Positions 24,889-35,619 are shown, counted from the stretch's first letter. The stretch: DNA of 64,000 bases from Burkholderiaceae bacterium (GCA_030695205.1 JAUYTN010000042.1:186001-250000); one strand, 5' to 3'. Numbers and translations are program-made. The notes: generated by a model from the letters alone, not told the origin.

Positions 24889-24920
24889 TCCTCTGCTCTG
24901 ACCAACTGAGCTAACGCCCC
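24844..24920 (-). tRNA. tRNA with CAU anticodon (elongator Met or Ile2)
   Basis: A 77-nt cloverleaf with encoded CCA: acceptor GGGGCGT, D-arm region AGCTCAGTTGGTCAGAGC, anticodon loop CTCATAA, T-arm GTTCAAGTC. Position 1-72 is G-U, the other six acceptor pairs are Watson-Crick. It is an elongator type (no initiator-like three G-C pairs seen). Whether it is Met or lysidine-modified Ile cannot be settled by eye. It is the attachment site of the integrative element. Confidence 0.92.
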
Positions 24921-24941
24921 CTCAGCTTCAATTGTACCGGG

Positions 24942-25961
24942 CTACTTGGACTGGCTGAGCGCGTTGCCAAGAAGCTTGGATGTGATGTCCACGATCTCGA
25001 TCATCTTGTCATATGGCATGCGCTGCGGACCGATCACACCAAGGGTGCCCACCACTGTGCCGTCCACCTCATAGGGCGCTGACACAATGGCCATGTCCTG
25101 AACAGGAACCAGATGCCCTTCACCACCGATGTAGATACGAACACCTTGCGCCGTGTCAGACACCTCCAGCAGCCCCATCAGCTGGGTTTTCTGTTCAAAC
25201 AGATCGAACAGCTTGCGTAAGTTGCCCAAGTTTCCAGAAAAATCGCTCACGGACAGCAGGTTGCGCTCGCCCGAAATCACCACCTCGTCTTTGGCCTCCA
25301 TGGCCTGCACGCCTGCATCGACCGCCAGCTTCATGAGGTCGGCGATTTCTGCACGCAGGTCGTCGACCTCTGCGCGCAAACGCTCCCGCACGGCATTGAG
25401 TGGTTGGCCGGAAAAATGGGCATTGAGGTAATTGGCAGCCTCGATCAGCTGGCTCTGCGTCGGCCCCTTGTCCAGGTGGATGACGCGATTTTGGACATCC
25501 CCATCGGGCGCCACGATGATCACCAACACCCGGTGCTCGGACAGACTCAGGAATTCAATGTGCTTGAAAACCGATGCCCGCTTGGGTGCCATCACAACGC
25601 CCACAAACTGCGACAGGCTGGACAGATGCTGTGCCGCATTGGCAATGACACGCTGCGGCTGGTCTGCTGCAATCGGAGAACTTATGAGGCCACCTCCCTC
25701 CGCGAGGGAACCGCGACGAACCGTCAGCATGGTGTCCACAAACAGGCGATATCCCTTGGGTGTCGGTACACGCCCCGCCGATGTGTGGGGACTGGCGATC
25801 AAGCCCAGGTCCTCAAGGTCGCTCATGACGTTTCGGATGGTGGCTGGCGACAGGTCCAAACCCGCTGCCTTGGACAGCGTGCGAGAACCCACTGGCTGCC
25901 CATCGGCGATGTATCGCTCCACCAACGCACGCAAAAGCAATTTGGAACGGCTATCTAGCAT
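24942..25961 (-). CDS. hrcA: Heat-inducible transcriptional repressor HrcA
   Basis: A 339-residue repressor. The winged-helix N-terminus shows [20 protein letters not shown] and [18 protein letters not shown]; the C-terminal effector part has [14 protein letters not shown] and the terminal [14 protein letters not shown] block. HrcA binds CIRCE elements in front of groE or dnaK operons and needs GroEL to stay active. No CIRCE palindrome is visible in its own 170-bp upstream gap, which is shared with nadK. Confidence 0.95.
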   Translation of the reverse strand: MLDSRSKLLLRALVERYIADGQPVGSRTLSKAAGLDLSPATIRNVMSDLEDLGLIASPHTSAGRVPTPKGYRLFVDTMLTVRRGSLAEGGGLISSPIAADQPQRVIANAAQHLSSLSQFVGVVMAPKRASVFKHIEFLSLSEHRVLVIIVAPDGDVQNRVIHLDKGPTQSQLIEAANYLNAHFSGQPLNAVRERLRAEVDDLRAEIADLMKLAVDAGVQAMEAKDEVVISGERNLLSVSDFSGNLGNLRKLFDLFEQKTQLMGLLEVSDTAQGVRIYIGGEGHLVPVQDMAIVSAPYEVDGTVVGTLGVIGPQRMPYDKMIEIVDITSKLLGNALSQSK

Positions 25962-26131
25962 GTCAGGGTCTGAAACTCGGGCATCGTGCCCGGTGGGTTA
26001 AGGGTTTCACTCACGGCAACTGGTACCTCGGTGTGGGGTTTGCAACTGTAATCTGCACCAGGGCTTCGCTGAGCGGTGCCATTGTCCGCAAAGGCGTCGG
26101 CGGGCAGGCACCGGGCTATAGTAAGAGGATC

Positions 26132-27076
26132 ATGCTCCAGAATACTTCCGCTGCGCCCCCACCTCAACCGACTGGGTTTTCCGGCATGGCCGAGGTGACG
26201 CAGTTTCGGCATGTGGCCATTGTGGGCAAGTACCAATCGATAGGTTCCAAATCGGCACTGGACGAAATCGCCCATTTCTTGCACGCGCAAGGTTGCGAGG
26301 TGGCACTGGAACAAGACACCGCCTTGAACACAGGACTGAGCCACTACCAGTCCCTGACCATTGATGAGGTGGGCGCCGAATGCGATTTGGCGTTGGTTGT
26401 TGGCGGCGATGGCACGATGCTGGGGGTCGGTCGGCAATTGGCTCGTTATGACGTGCCGGTGATTGGCATCAACCAAGGTCGCCTGGGCTTCATGACCGAC
26501 GTGCCTTTTGAAGACTATCCCACCACCTTGGCCGGCATGCTGCGCGGCCATTACGAGGAAGACCCCCGCACGCTCATGCAAGCCAGCGTTTGGCGAGATG
26601 GTGCTTGCATTTTTGCCACGCTGGCAATGAATGACGTGGTCGTCAACCGGGCATCGGCCGGCATGATCGAGCTGAGCATCGATGTTGGGGGGCGCTTTGT
26701 GGCCCGGCAGCGTGCCGACGGTCTGATCATTGCCACCCCCACCGGGTCAACCGCCTACGCGCTGTCAGCGGGTGGCCCGTTGCTTCACCCCGCCATTGGG
26801 GGATGGGTACTGGTGCCCATTGCGCCCCATACCCTGTCCAACCGGCCCATCGTGTTGCCGTGCGATCAGGAAGTGGTGATTGAGGTCATTGGTGGCCGCG
26901 AGATCAGTGCGAACTTCGACATGCAAACCTTCACCAGCCTGATTCACGGCGACAGAATCTGTGTCAGTCGCTCTGAACACCAACTCAAACTCTTGCACCC
27001 CAGCGGCTGGAGCCACTTTGACACTTTGCGCCAGAAACTCCACTGGAACGAAGGCGTCATTGGTGCGCCCAACTGA
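26132..27076 (+). CDS. nadK: NAD kinase
   Basis: A 314-residue enzyme phosphorylating NAD to NADP. Key motifs: [15 protein letters not shown] (GGDG, near residue 92), the NE/D region [16 protein letters not shown] near 169, and [16 protein letters not shown] near 205-220. The start used has AAGAGG only 3 nt upstream; an internal ATG at 26186 ([10 protein letters not shown]) is an alternative, so the N-terminal 18 residues are uncertain. It is divergent from hrcA and followed by recN after 11 bp, the common hrcA/nadK/recN order. Confidence 0.94.
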   Translation: MLQNTSAAPPPQPTGFSGMAEVTQFRHVAIVGKYQSIGSKSALDEIAHFLHAQGCEVALEQDTALNTGLSHYQSLTIDEVGAECDLALVVGGDGTMLGVGRQLARYDVPVIGINQGRLGFMTDVPFEDYPTTLAGMLRGHYEEDPRTLMQASVWRDGACIFATLAMNDVVVNRASAGMIELSIDVGGRFVARQRADGLIIATPTGSTAYALSAGGPLLHPAIGGWVLVPIAPHTLSNRPIVLPCDQEVVIEVIGGREISANFDMQTFTSLIHGDRICVSRSEHQLKLLHPSGWSHFDTLRQKLHWNEGVIGAPN

Positions 27077-27087
27077 TACCCACCATC

Positions 27088-28731
27088 ATGAGTCTGCTCC
27101 GAATTGCGCTGACCGACTTCGTCATCGTTGACCATCTGGACTTGGATCTGGACACTGGTTTCACCGCTTTGACGGGTGAGACTGGCGCGGGCAAATCGAT
27201 CCTGATTGACGCCCTACAACTCGCACTGGGCGGCAGGGCCGACGCGTCGGTCGTGCGGGAGGGGCGACCTCGTGCAGAAGTAGCTGCGGAGTTTGCGGCA
27301 AGCCCGGCTGTGGTCGACTGGTTACAGCAGCTGGACATGGAACCCCCGGGTGCCACCTTGCTGCTGCGGCGAACGGTGGACACCCAGGGGCGCAGCAAAG
27401 GCTGGATCAATGGCACGCCAGCCACCGCCACCCAACTGCGCGAGCTGGGCGGGATGCTGGTGGATATCCATGGCCAACACGCCTGGCACCACCTGACGCA
27501 CGCCGACACCGCCAGGGCACTCCTGGACGGCTACGGGCGAATTGACAGCGGTGCACTGCTGCCCTTGTGGTCAGCCTGGAAAAAGGCCGAGGCCGCCCTC
27601 GCTCAGGCGCAAGCGGATGCGGCTCAGTCACAGGCCCAGCGCGAGGCCCTGCTATGGCAAACCGGAGAGCTCGAGCAGCTGGCCCCTTTGCCATTGGAGT
27701 GGCCACAGTTGCACGAAGAGTACACCCGCCTGGCCAACGTGCAGGCGCTGTTGGATGCGGGGCACCAAGCTTCGCAATGGGTATCGGAAGCAGACGACAG
27801 CGCCCTGTCCCGCCTGACACGTGCCCTGCACACCCTGGAGCAACGCCGTTCGCTGGATCCACGCCTTGCCAGCATCACGCAGACGCTGGAGCAGACACTG
27901 GTACTGACCAATGAGGCTGCACGCGACCTGCAGCTGTACCTGCGCCACACCGAATCGGATCCCGAGCAGCTGGCACGGCTGGAACAGCGCATCACCACCT
28001 GGCTAAGCCTAACCAAACGGCATCACTGCACACCACCGGAGCTGCCAGATGTGTTGGCCCGGTCGCGGCACCGCCTGGCCCAGCTGGACTCGGCCCTGGA
28101 CACAGAATCCCTCGAAAAGCACAGCCAGGATTGCTATGGTATTTTCAAGGAAAAAAGTGAAGAAATATCTGCCAATAGGCTTATTCATAAAGATAAGCTC
28201 GCTACGCATATTACACAACTTATGCAAAAACTTGGCATGCAAGGTGGCAGCTTCGACATCCACTTGGCTGGCCTTGAAAAGCCACAATCCACTGGCGCCG
28301 AGTCGGTAGAGTTTCTGGTGGCTGGGCATGCGGGCACCACCCCAAAACCCATTGTCAAAGTCGCCTCTGGGGGGGAGTTGTCGCGCATTGCCCTGGCCAT
28401 TGCAGTTTCAACGAGCGAAGTCAATGGCTGTCCGACCCTGATTTTTGACGAGGTGGATTCCGGTGTTGGTGGAACGGTGGCACATGCCGTCGGGTCTTTG
28501 ATGGCGCAATTGGGGCAACACCGACAGGTGCTGGCCGTGACCCACCTGCCCCAGGTGGCTGCCTGTGCCAACCACCATCTGGGCGTATCCAAGGTGAGGG
28601 TGGACAACGGCGTGGTCAGCCAGGTGCGCTCGCTCACGCCGGCCGAGCGGGAACAGGAAATCGCGCGCATGCTCGGTGGTGCCTCGGTCACCGACGTGGC
28701 CCTCGCGCACGCCAAGGAGCTACTGACATGA
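27088..28731 (+). CDS. recN: DNA repair protein RecN (SMC-like ATPase)
   Basis: A 547-residue SMC-like repair protein for double-strand breaks. The Walker A is [17 protein letters not shown] (near 30), the signature [10 protein letters not shown] ([14 protein letters not shown] near 428), Walker [17 protein letters not shown] and the final ARMLGG motif. Long coiled-coil arms lie between. Length is normal, but codons around residues 340-375 are strikingly AT-rich with unusual residues ([20 protein letters not shown]) in the second coiled coil, unlike the rest of the gene. The stop overlaps rapZ by 4 nt. Confidence 0.94.
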   Translation: MSLLRIALTDFVIVDHLDLDLDTGFTALTGETGAGKSILIDALQLALGGRADASVVREGRPRAEVAAEFAASPAVVDWLQQLDMEPPGATLLLRRTVDTQGRSKGWINGTPATATQLRELGGMLVDIHGQHAWHHLTHADTARALLDGYGRIDSGALLPLWSAWKKAEAALAQAQADAAQSQAQREALLWQTGELEQLAPLPLEWPQLHEEYTRLANVQALLDAGHQASQWVSEADDSALSRLTRALHTLEQRRSLDPRLASITQTLEQTLVLTNEAARDLQLYLRHTESDPEQLARLEQRITTWLSLTKRHHCTPPELPDVLARSRHRLAQLDSALDTESLEKHSQDCYGIFKEKSEEISANRLIHKDKLATHITQLMQKLGMQGGSFDIHLAGLEKPQSTGAESVEFLVAGHAGTTPKPIVKVASGGELSRIALAIAVSTSEVNGCPTLIFDEVDSGVGGTVAHAVGSLMAQLGQHRQVLAVTHLPQVAACANHHLGVSKVRVDNGVVSQVRSLTPAEREQEIARMLGGASVTDVALAHAKELLT

Positions 28732-29603
28732 CCACACCGCTGTACCTGGTGCTGATCACCGGCATGTCGGGGTCGGGTAAATCTGTCGCCCTTGCCGCGC
28801 TGGAGGATGCAGGCTTTTACTGCGTGGACAATCTGCCCCCGGAGCTGTTGGAGTCCTTTGTGGCGCTGCAAAACGACAGGCCCCGCACCAGCCGAAAAAT
28901 CGCGGTGGCCATCGACGTGCGCAGCGCTGTCTCGTTGCCCGGCTTGCCGGAGCGGCTGGCGCAATTGGTGAAGTCGGGCGTTCGGTTAACCAGCGTGTTT
29001 CTGGATGCCACCGACGGCACACTGGTCAAGCGCTTCTCCGAAACCCGCCGCACCCACCCTTTGTCGCTGGCCACCGAGTCCGGGCCCGAGTGCGGCCTGC
29101 TCGAAGCCATTCGATCGGAGAGAGACATGCTGTCCGACATCCGGGAATCATCTCTGGTGATCGACACCAGCCTGCTGCGACCGGCTCTGTTGCTGCACCA
29201 GATCAAAGACCTGGTGGCCCATTCCACCCAAAATCTGACGCTGGTGTTTGAGTCGTTCGCCTTCAAAAGGGGCATTCCGATGGATGCTGACTTCGTGTTC
29301 GATGTCCGCATGCTGCCCAACCCGCACTACGACCCCCAGCTGCGCCACCTCACTGGCAAAGACGCACCAGTGGCCAATTTTCTGGCTCTGCTGCCCGACG
29401 TGGTGGCCATGCTTGACCACGTACAGGCCTTCCTCAACCATTGGCTGCCTGCCATGAAAAAAGACCACCGCAGCTACGTCACGGTGGCCATTGGTTGCAC
29501 CGGGGGGCAACATCGCTCGGTGTACCTGGTGGAGACGCTGACCCGCCGGTTCCAAGACCCCTGGCAAGCCAAATGCCGTCACCGGGAATTTCCATCCGCC
29601 TGA
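28728..29603 (+). CDS. rapZ: RNase adapter protein RapZ (YvcJ family)
   Basis: A 291-residue P-loop protein: [20 protein letters not shown] near residue 9-28, [10 protein letters not shown], and the C-terminal [17 protein letters not shown] with the GCTGGxHRS signature. RapZ-type proteins bind nucleotides and, in enterobacteria, direct RNase E to GlmZ; in other bacteria the role is less clear. It overlaps recN by 4 nt. Confidence 0.93.
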   Translation: MTTPLYLVLITGMSGSGKSVALAALEDAGFYCVDNLPPELLESFVALQNDRPRTSRKIAVAIDVRSAVSLPGLPERLAQLVKSGVRLTSVFLDATDGTLVKRFSETRRTHPLSLATESGPECGLLEAIRSERDMLSDIRESSLVIDTSLLRPALLLHQIKDLVAHSTQNLTLVFESFAFKRGIPMDADFVFDVRMLPNPHYDPQLRHLTGKDAPVANFLALLPDVVAMLDHVQAFLNHWLPAMKKDHRSYVTVAIGCTGGQHRSVYLVETLTRRFQDPWQAKCRHREFPSA

Positions 29604-29689
29604 GGCGTGATGCACCGGGGCTCGACAGCCCCGGCGTGGCAGACCAGGCAAAACTGGGACGCTAGCAGTTCGCTGAAAACGCCTGGACG

Positions 29690-30784
29690 CTACAGAGCTG
29701 GTGGCGTACAGCCGTTGGCAAGCTGTGCCAGCAGCGAGCGGACGGGCACAGGTATGCCACCTTGCACAGGCTGACCGGGGGCCACCCACTGCCACGCACC
29801 AGCATGCTTTGAGCCGGGTGGTTCCCAGTTGTGCGCAACCTCACACACCACCGGGTGCAGCACCAATTCCCGGTGGCTCAAAGCATGCCTCACCACTGGC
29901 CAATCGGTCACAGACGGCATGGGCAACACACCCAACAGCCGCGACAACAGCGACCGGTCCGAGAACTCGGGAAAGCACCACAGCGATGCCCAGATGCCTT
30001 CTGCCGGCCTGCGCTCCAACCCCACAGAACCGTCGGGCTTGCGGGCCACCAGCAGGTACAAACTCAGGGTCTGGCGCTTGACCCGGCGGGTTTTCAGGGG
30101 CAGGACAGCTTGCTGATCCGTCCGCCGCGCCACACAGCCCTCGGCCAGAGGGCACGCCAGGCAGGCAGGGCGTGAGCGGGTGCACAGTGTCGCGCCCAAG
30201 TCCATCAGTCCCTGGGTGTACACACCCATGTCTGAGCCAGCCGCATCGGTGGGCACCATGGCTTGGGTCAAGGCCAGCAACTGCTGAGATGCGGCGCTCC
30301 CTGAAAGATCTTCCCCAAACCCCAGAAAACGCGCCATGACCCGCTTGACGTTGCCATCAAAAATAGAGGTTCTCTCACCAAAACAAAAAGCAGCGATAGC
30401 CGCAGCGGTGGAGGGCCCGATGCCAGGCAGCCGGGCCAACACATCGCTGCGCGCAGGAAACGCTCCCGCATAGTCGCTGACCACCCGCTTGGCGCACTGG
30501 TGCAGATTGCGCGCACGGGAGTAATAACCCAACCCACTCCACAGGGACAGCACCTCATCCACATCGGCCTGGGCCAGCGCAGTCACATCGGGAAACCGCG
30601 CCAGAAACACAGGGTAGTAGCGGCTGACGGTGGAAACCTGAGTTTGCTGCAGCATGATTTCGGACAACCACACGCGGTAGGGGTCTGGGCTACCCTGCCA
30701 CGGCAAACCGTGGCGACCATGCACCGCCTGCCACTGCACCACCGCCGCAAATACACCGCCTGGGCCAGCGACACCTGCCACCAT
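29690..30784 (-). CDS. mutY: A/G-specific adenine glycosylase MutY
   Basis: A 364-residue base-excision enzyme removing A opposite 8-oxoguanine. Signs: LPWQGSPDPYRVWLSEIMLQ, helix-hairpin-helix LPGIGPSTAAAIAAFCFGER followed by the catalytic-Asp region SIFDGNVKRV, a 4Fe-4S loop with Cys spacing CTRSRPACLACPLAEGC, and a C-terminal NUDIX-like domain. The start shares a base with the stop of the upstream dynamin gene (TGATG). MutM is encoded two genes upstream, so both 8-oxoguanine repair glycosylases sit together. Confidence 0.95.
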   Translation of the reverse strand: MVAGVAGPGGVFAAVVQWQAVHGRHGLPWQGSPDPYRVWLSEIMLQQTQVSTVSRYYPVFLARFPDVTALAQADVDEVLSLWSGLGYYSRARNLHQCAKRVVSDYAGAFPARSDVLARLPGIGPSTAAAIAAFCFGERTSIFDGNVKRVMARFLGFGEDLSGSAASQQLLALTQAMVPTDAAGSDMGVYTQGLMDLGATLCTRSRPACLACPLAEGCVARRTDQQAVLPLKTRRVKRQTLSLYLLVARKPDGSVGLERRPAEGIWASLWCFPEFSDRSLLSRLLGVLPMPSVTDWPVVRHALSHRELVLHPVVCEVAHNWEPPGSKHAGAWQWVAPGQPVQGGIPVPVRSLLAQLANGCTPPAL

Positions 30785-32769
30785 CAGGCAGCCTGCTCAC
30801 TCGGCACTGTGTCAGGCGTCACGTCTGCAGGCTCGGCGTAAAGCATGGACTGGACCAATGCCCGCAGGTGCTTGTGCAGTCTGTCGTATTCCTCGATTTG
30901 AACCGCCAGGTCCTGCATCCGCTCGTCCAAGCCACCGGCCGCTTCTTCGATGCGGGTCACGGCCTCGACGCGACGGGCAAAGTTTTTGCGTCTATCCCTC
31001 AGCTGACCATCGAGCTGGCGGGCAGCGGCCTTGTTCCATGTTTGCAGGTCGGTTGCGGCCAACTCGAATATTTCGCGAATCCGTCCCAACAGCGCCCGTC
31101 CGAGCCGTTCGCAGAAATCCGCCTGGGCCAATTTGATGGTGTGCCCCACGCTGAGGTACTGCAAATGATCCTGCTCCACCTCCGCCAACTGGTTCTGGTA
31201 ACCGTCCAGTGGGGGTGGAGGGTCCATGTGCAGCGTCATTCCAAACTCGGCATTGAGCTGGCCAAAGCTGCTGGCCAGCATGGTCTGAATGTCGTGGGCA
31301 TACCGGTCTGCCTGGTCCAGCAGCTGGCGCAAGCCGTCGAAGGTTTGCGCATAGGTTTTGCGCACACCCAGCTTGAGGCCGGGCTCCTTCAGGCGCTGAA
31401 TCAGCAGTGCCGCTGCCTCTGTCACCCGTGCGTGGCCCAAGGTGTCATAGAGCCCACCCAGCAATTTGAGGTGAACCGAACGCACCGCCTGGATGCGGCC
31501 ACCGCTTTGCTCGAATTCGCGCTGCTCCTGCTCGATGCGCAGGCGCATGTGCCGGATCACCGATCCATTTTTGCCCCGCAGACTGTCCAACTCCTGGCTC
31601 TGCTCGGTCAAGTCGCGCACGCGGTACTGAATCAGCCGGTTCACCTGAGCCAATAGGGTCTGTGCCTTGGCCGACACCGCTTCCCTCAGCAGGCGCCGCC
31701 GCTGCCCAATGATGTTGTGGACCAGCACATCCTCAAGCACCGGCAGGCAACTGGCCGCCAACAAGGCATCGTCGCCATGAATTTTTGCCACCAATGCTTT
31801 TTGGGCCGACACGGCCAGCACCCGGCTGCGCTCGACACCCAAAATTTTGGCGGTGGTGCTGCATTGACGGTCAATCTGATGGGCGGCGGCACCGCTGTCA
31901 CTCAGCTCGTCCCACAAGGTGTCGATCTTGTTCAGCACCACCAGACTGCCCTCGGCCCGCCCCACCGATGACGCCAGGTGCTCCTGCCATATCTGCAAAT
32001 CCGACTGGGTCACGCCAGTATCGGCACCCAGAATGAATATCACCGCATGGGCCTGTGGCAACAGGCTCACCGTCAACTCGGGCTCTGCGCCAATGGCGTT
32101 CAGGCCTGGCGTGTCCAGAATGGTCAAGCCTTGCTTGAGCAGAGGGTGTGGGATGTTGATGAGTGCATGCCGCCATTTGGGCACCTCCATACACCCATCC
32201 TCACCGATCAGGGACGCATCCGCCCCACCCTGCTGCTGCCAAAAGCCCAGGCGCTCGGCCACATCGGGAGACACACGCGTCACCTCGGCCACCCGTGCCA
32301 TGGCCGCTGCGAGGCTTTCGGCATCCGACACATCAAGCTCGGCGCTTTGCCACCCGTCCAGCTGAGCACGCCATTGGGACATGGATTGGGCCTGCAACCG
32401 GGTTTCAATAGGCAGCAGCTTCAGACACGGGGGCAACTCGGGGTCATACCCAAGCTCGGTCGGGCACATCGTGGTCCGCCCCGCGCTGGCGGGCATGATC
32501 CGCCGACCGTAATCGGCGAAAAACAGGGCATTGATCAGTTCCGACTTTCCCCTGGAAAATTCAGCCACAAACGCGACCATGACCTTGTCGCTGCTGACCC
32601 GCTCCCGCAAAGCCTCCACCTCGTCCGCCACGGAGGCATCCTGCAGGTCGTTGTCTCTAAGCCAGTTGGACAGGCGCTGCAGCTCGGCAGAAAAACCCTG
32701 CCGCCAGCGGCTGTGCTCATCAAAACTCTGGTTGAAATGCATGGGGGAATCGGTGGACATGGAATTCAA
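30784..32769 (-). CDS. Bacterial dynamin-like GTPase
   Basis: A 661-residue protein with an N-terminal dynamin-type GTPase domain: G1 FVAEFSRGKSELINALFF near residue 67-84, switch TTMCPTELGYD, G3 ILDTPGLNAIG near 216, G4 VVLNKIDTL near 255. The remaining 380 residues are predicted helical (stalk-like), without an obvious transmembrane segment. Bacterial dynamin-like proteins act on membranes, but the specific role here is unknown. It sits between mutM and mutY, in a short run reading the same way; an alternative start (MSTDS) is three codons downstream. Confidence 0.85.
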   Translation of the reverse strand: MNSMSTDSPMHFNQSFDEHSRWRQGFSAELQRLSNWLRDNDLQDASVADEVEALRERVSSDKVMVAFVAEFSRGKSELINALFFADYGRRIMPASAGRTTMCPTELGYDPELPPCLKLLPIETRLQAQSMSQWRAQLDGWQSAELDVSDAESLAAAMARVAEVTRVSPDVAERLGFWQQQGGADASLIGEDGCMEVPKWRHALINIPHPLLKQGLTILDTPGLNAIGAEPELTVSLLPQAHAVIFILGADTGVTQSDLQIWQEHLASSVGRAEGSLVVLNKIDTLWDELSDSGAAAHQIDRQCSTTAKILGVERSRVLAVSAQKALVAKIHGDDALLAASCLPVLEDVLVHNIIGQRRRLLREAVSAKAQTLLAQVNRLIQYRVRDLTEQSQELDSLRGKNGSVIRHMRLRIEQEQREFEQSGGRIQAVRSVHLKLLGGLYDTLGHARVTEAAALLIQRLKEPGLKLGVRKTYAQTFDGLRQLLDQADRYAHDIQTMLASSFGQLNAEFGMTLHMDPPPPLDGYQNQLAEVEQDHLQYLSVGHTIKLAQADFCERLGRALLGRIREIFELAATDLQTWNKAAARQLDGQLRDRRKNFARRVEAVTRIEEAAGGLDERMQDLAVQIEEYDRLHKHLRALVQSMLYAEPADVTPDTVPSEQAA

Positions 32770-32804
32770 TATACAACGCAGCGCCTAGACTTCCCCGCAC
32801 CCGT

Positions 32805-33653
32805 TCAGATCGGCTGACAAACGGCGCAGAAATAGGTGGACCTCTGACCCTGCACGATTTTCCGGATGGTGTGCCCACACGCCACACAGGGCATACCTTC
32901 GCGCCCGTACACCGTCACGTCGGATTGGAAGTGCCCCATTTGGCCATCTGCGCTGGCAAAGTCACGCAAGGTCGTGCCACCACGACCTACGGCGCGGGCA
33001 AGCACCTCCCGAATGGCGGCATACAGCCGGGTCAGGCTCGCATCGGTCAGCTCTTTCGCAGGGCGGGCCGGATGGATGCCGGACTGAAACAGCACCTCCG
33101 ACGCATAAATGTTGCCCACACCCACCACCACCTGCCCCCCCAAAAGCAGCTGCTTGATGGCAAGTCGGGAGCGGCGCACCGCGGCGACGAACGGCCCCAC
33201 CTCAAACGCATCTGACAAGGGCTCAGCACCTAACCTGCCGAGCAGCTTAGTGGCGCATGGGCTTGTCAGGCCATCCACAAACATGACAGCACCAAAGCGC
33301 CGGGGATCGCGCAGGCGCAATGCGCCGTGGCTGGTTTGCATCACAAAATGGTCATGCGCTTCTGGGGTCGGTGGCACAGCATCGAGCAACAGACTGCCAG
33401 ACATCCCCAGATGGACCATGAGGTACCCCGCCTCATCGCCACCACTACCCACTGATCTGGCACTGTCCAGTCGGAGCAACAGGTATTTGCCACGCCTGTC
33501 GATGGACGCCACACGAAGACCCACCAACGCCTCGGGTGCGCAGCCCAATGGCCAGCGCAAGGGCTTTCCCAGCTGCACGCTGATGATGCTGGCCCCAGGA
33601 AGCTGCAGAGACAAGCTGCGGCGGGTGACTTCAACTTCTGGCAGTTCGGGCAT
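32805..33653 (-). CDS. mutM: Formamidopyrimidine-DNA glycosylase MutM (Fpg)
   Basis: A 282-residue enzyme removing 8-oxoguanine and FaPy lesions. The N-terminus MPELPEVEVTRRSL carries the catalytic Pro2 and Glu3. The helix-two-turn-helix region has VVGVGNIYASEVLFQSGIHP. The C-terminal zinc finger (CVACGHTIRKIVQGQRSTYF then CAVCQ) has four Cys. Length is normal. It is divergent from the TPR gene. Confidence 0.96.
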   Translation of the reverse strand: MPELPEVEVTRRSLSLQLPGASIISVQLGKPLRWPLGCAPEALVGLRVASIDRRGKYLLLRLDSARSVGSGGDEAGYLMVHLGMSGSLLLDAVPPTPEAHDHFVMQTSHGALRLRDPRRFGAVMFVDGLTSPCATKLLGRLGAEPLSDAFEVGPFVAAVRRSRLAIKQLLLGGQVVVGVGNIYASEVLFQSGIHPARPAKELTDASLTRLYAAIREVLARAVGRGGTTLRDFASADGQMGHFQSDVTVYGREGMPCVACGHTIRKIVQGQRSTYFCAVCQPI

Positions 33654-33813
33654 AACGGGGGCACGCTTTCACACACGCATGGGAGGCAGAGTTTGAACCA
33701 ATTTACTGGCTGCTGGAGCCCAGCTGTCACTTCTCCCCTCCGAGCACTGGCTTGGTGCATGGCCGAGTCGGGCGCGGAGCACGGGCTGCAACGATGTCCA
33801 CTATCATCCGCCG

Positions 33814-35619
33814 ATGAGCGAATTCCAGCGACCTGCAGCCCGGCACCGCGTGCCTTTCAAGCCCGTGTGTGGGGCATTGGGTTGGGTGCTCGCCGCCCTG
33901 ATCCACGGCACGGTTGGCGCCACACCCACCGCCCCACCTGTCAAAGCCACAACCGACGCAGTTGCGGCCACTGAGGCTCCTACCCCCCGTTCCTCCGCAC
34001 TGACCGCCGAGCTGATATACTTGGTGCTGGTGGGAGAGATGCAGCTCCAGTCCAAAGAGGCAGGAGCCGCCTACTCGCTGATTCTCGATGCGGCGCGCAA
34101 GTCGGGCGAGGATGACCTGTACCGCCGCGCCATACAGATTGCCCTGCAGTCCCGCTCGGGCGATGCCGCCATCACTGCGGCGCGCTACTGGGCCAACAAC
34201 AACACCATAAACACAGAGCCGCTGCGTCTGATGCTACAGATCATGCTCAGCCAAGACCAGATTGAGCGCAGCCAGTCCACCCTGGAAAACCTGTTGGAAG
34301 CCACCGACGATGCCACCCGCAACGAGGTGATCGATCTGGTGGGCAATGCCTACTCACGGGTCGGCGACAAAGCGGCGGCTGTGCGCGTGCTCAGCCGTGC
34401 CCTGCGTTTGTGGCAACGAAACTCTGCCAATGCAAGTAGCGCATGGGCAGCACTGGCCCGGACACAACAGGCCGCTGGCTTGACCGACGAAGCCAACCAA
34501 TCCATGGCCCGGGCACTGGACGCGTCTCCCGTGTCTGGATCGGTGGGCGTGCTGGCGGTAGAGTGGTTGCAAGGCAAAACCTGGGACGGTGAACCTGCAT
34601 TCATCCAGCACCTGGGCCAACAAGCCGACCCACTGCTGGTGAGAATGGCCTATGCCCGGTACCTGCTGGGCGCATCCCGCTGGGCAGATGCCCGTCGGGA
34701 ATTGCAGTGGTTGACCCACCATCGACCCGATGCCGCTGAACCCTGGCTGCTGCAAGGTGCCCTGCAGCTGCAGGACCAGCGGCTGGCCGATGCCGAAGCA
34801 TCTTTTCAGCGCTTTCTGACGCTGGCCGACACGCTGGACAGCGATCGCCGCTCCAGGGCCACGGCGCAGGCCTATGTGTCGCTGTCTCAAATTGCGGAAT
34901 CCCAGTCCAAGCTGGATGAGGCCCAGGCCTGGCTGGACAAAATAGACAACACCGACAACCCATTGAGCGTTCAGCTCAGGCAAGCGTCGCTGCTGGCCAA
35001 GCAGGGCAAACACGCTGAGGCGGTTGCGTTGCTGGAGTCACTCCCCACCGAAGACGCAGGCGATAGAAAAACCAAGTGGTTGGCTCAGGCGCAGCTGCTG
35101 CGCAACGGCGGCAAAGCCGACGAGGCATTGGCCATCACCCACACGGCACTTTTGGCCTTGCCCAACGACATCGATCTGCTGCTGGAGCAATCGCTGCTGT
35201 ACGAAAAGCTGGCGCTTTACGACGAGATGGAGCGCGTCCTGCGCCTGGTCATCGGGATCAGCCCAGACAACGCCCATGCGTACAACGCATTGGGCTACTC
35301 ACTGGCAGACCGCAACCTGCGCCTCGACGAGGCCGCAGCGCTCATCCAAACGGCCATTGCACTGGCCCCCGAGGACGCATTCATCATCGACAGCCTTGGG
35401 TGGGTTGAATTCCGCCAAGGCAAGGTGGAACAGGCGGCAGCCACCTTGCGCCGGGCCTGGAACCTGCGCCCAGACGCGGAAATTGCCGCACACCTGGCCG
35501 AGGTGTTGTGGACACTCAGAAACATCGATGAGGCCAGACACATGCTGAATGAGGCAAAGCGCTTGCAGCCCGACAACGAGACCCTGCAACGCACCATGGA
35601 ACGTATCGGACTGCCATGA
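33814..35619 (+). CDS. Exported tetratricopeptide-repeat protein
   Basis: A 601-residue protein. An N-terminal hydrophobic stretch (GALGWVLAALIHGTVGATP, residues 20-38) looks like a signal peptide. The rest is built of TPR units; the clearest are near the C-terminus (AYNALGYSLADRNLRLDEAA, then IDSLGWVEFRQGKVEQAAAT). Such proteins preceding lolB are conserved in Burkholderiales, probably as periplasmic or outer-membrane-associated scaffolds. It overlaps lolB by 4 nt, which ties it to the lolB-ispE operon. Confidence 0.85.
   Translation: MSEFQRPAARHRVPFKPVCGALGWVLAALIHGTVGATPTAPPVKATTDAVAATEAPTPRSSALTAELIYLVLVGEMQLQSKEAGAAYSLILDAARKSGEDDLYRRAIQIALQSRSGDAAITAARYWANNNTINTEPLRLMLQIMLSQDQIERSQSTLENLLEATDDATRNEVIDLVGNAYSRVGDKAAAVRVLSRALRLWQRNSANASSAWAALARTQQAAGLTDEANQSMARALDASPVSGSVGVLAVEWLQGKTWDGEPAFIQHLGQQADPLLVRMAYARYLLGASRWADARRELQWLTHHRPDAAEPWLLQGALQLQDQRLADAEASFQRFLTLADTLDSDRRSRATAQAYVSLSQIAESQSKLDEAQAWLDKIDNTDNPLSVQLRQASLLAKQGKHAEAVALLESLPTEDAGDRKTKWLAQAQLLRNGGKADEALAITHTALLALPNDIDLLLEQSLLYEKLALYDEMERVLRLVIGISPDNAHAYNALGYSLADRNLRLDEAAALIQTAIALAPEDAFIIDSLGWVEFRQGKVEQAAATLRRAWNLRPDAEIAAHLAEVLWTLRNIDEARHMLNEAKRLQPDNETLQRTMERIGLP

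Noticed and set aside
27407..27862. Minus-strand open frames inside recN as a nested gene
   Set aside because: Arg/Ala/Pro-rich shadow without a start signal; recN motifs are continuous in the coding frame.
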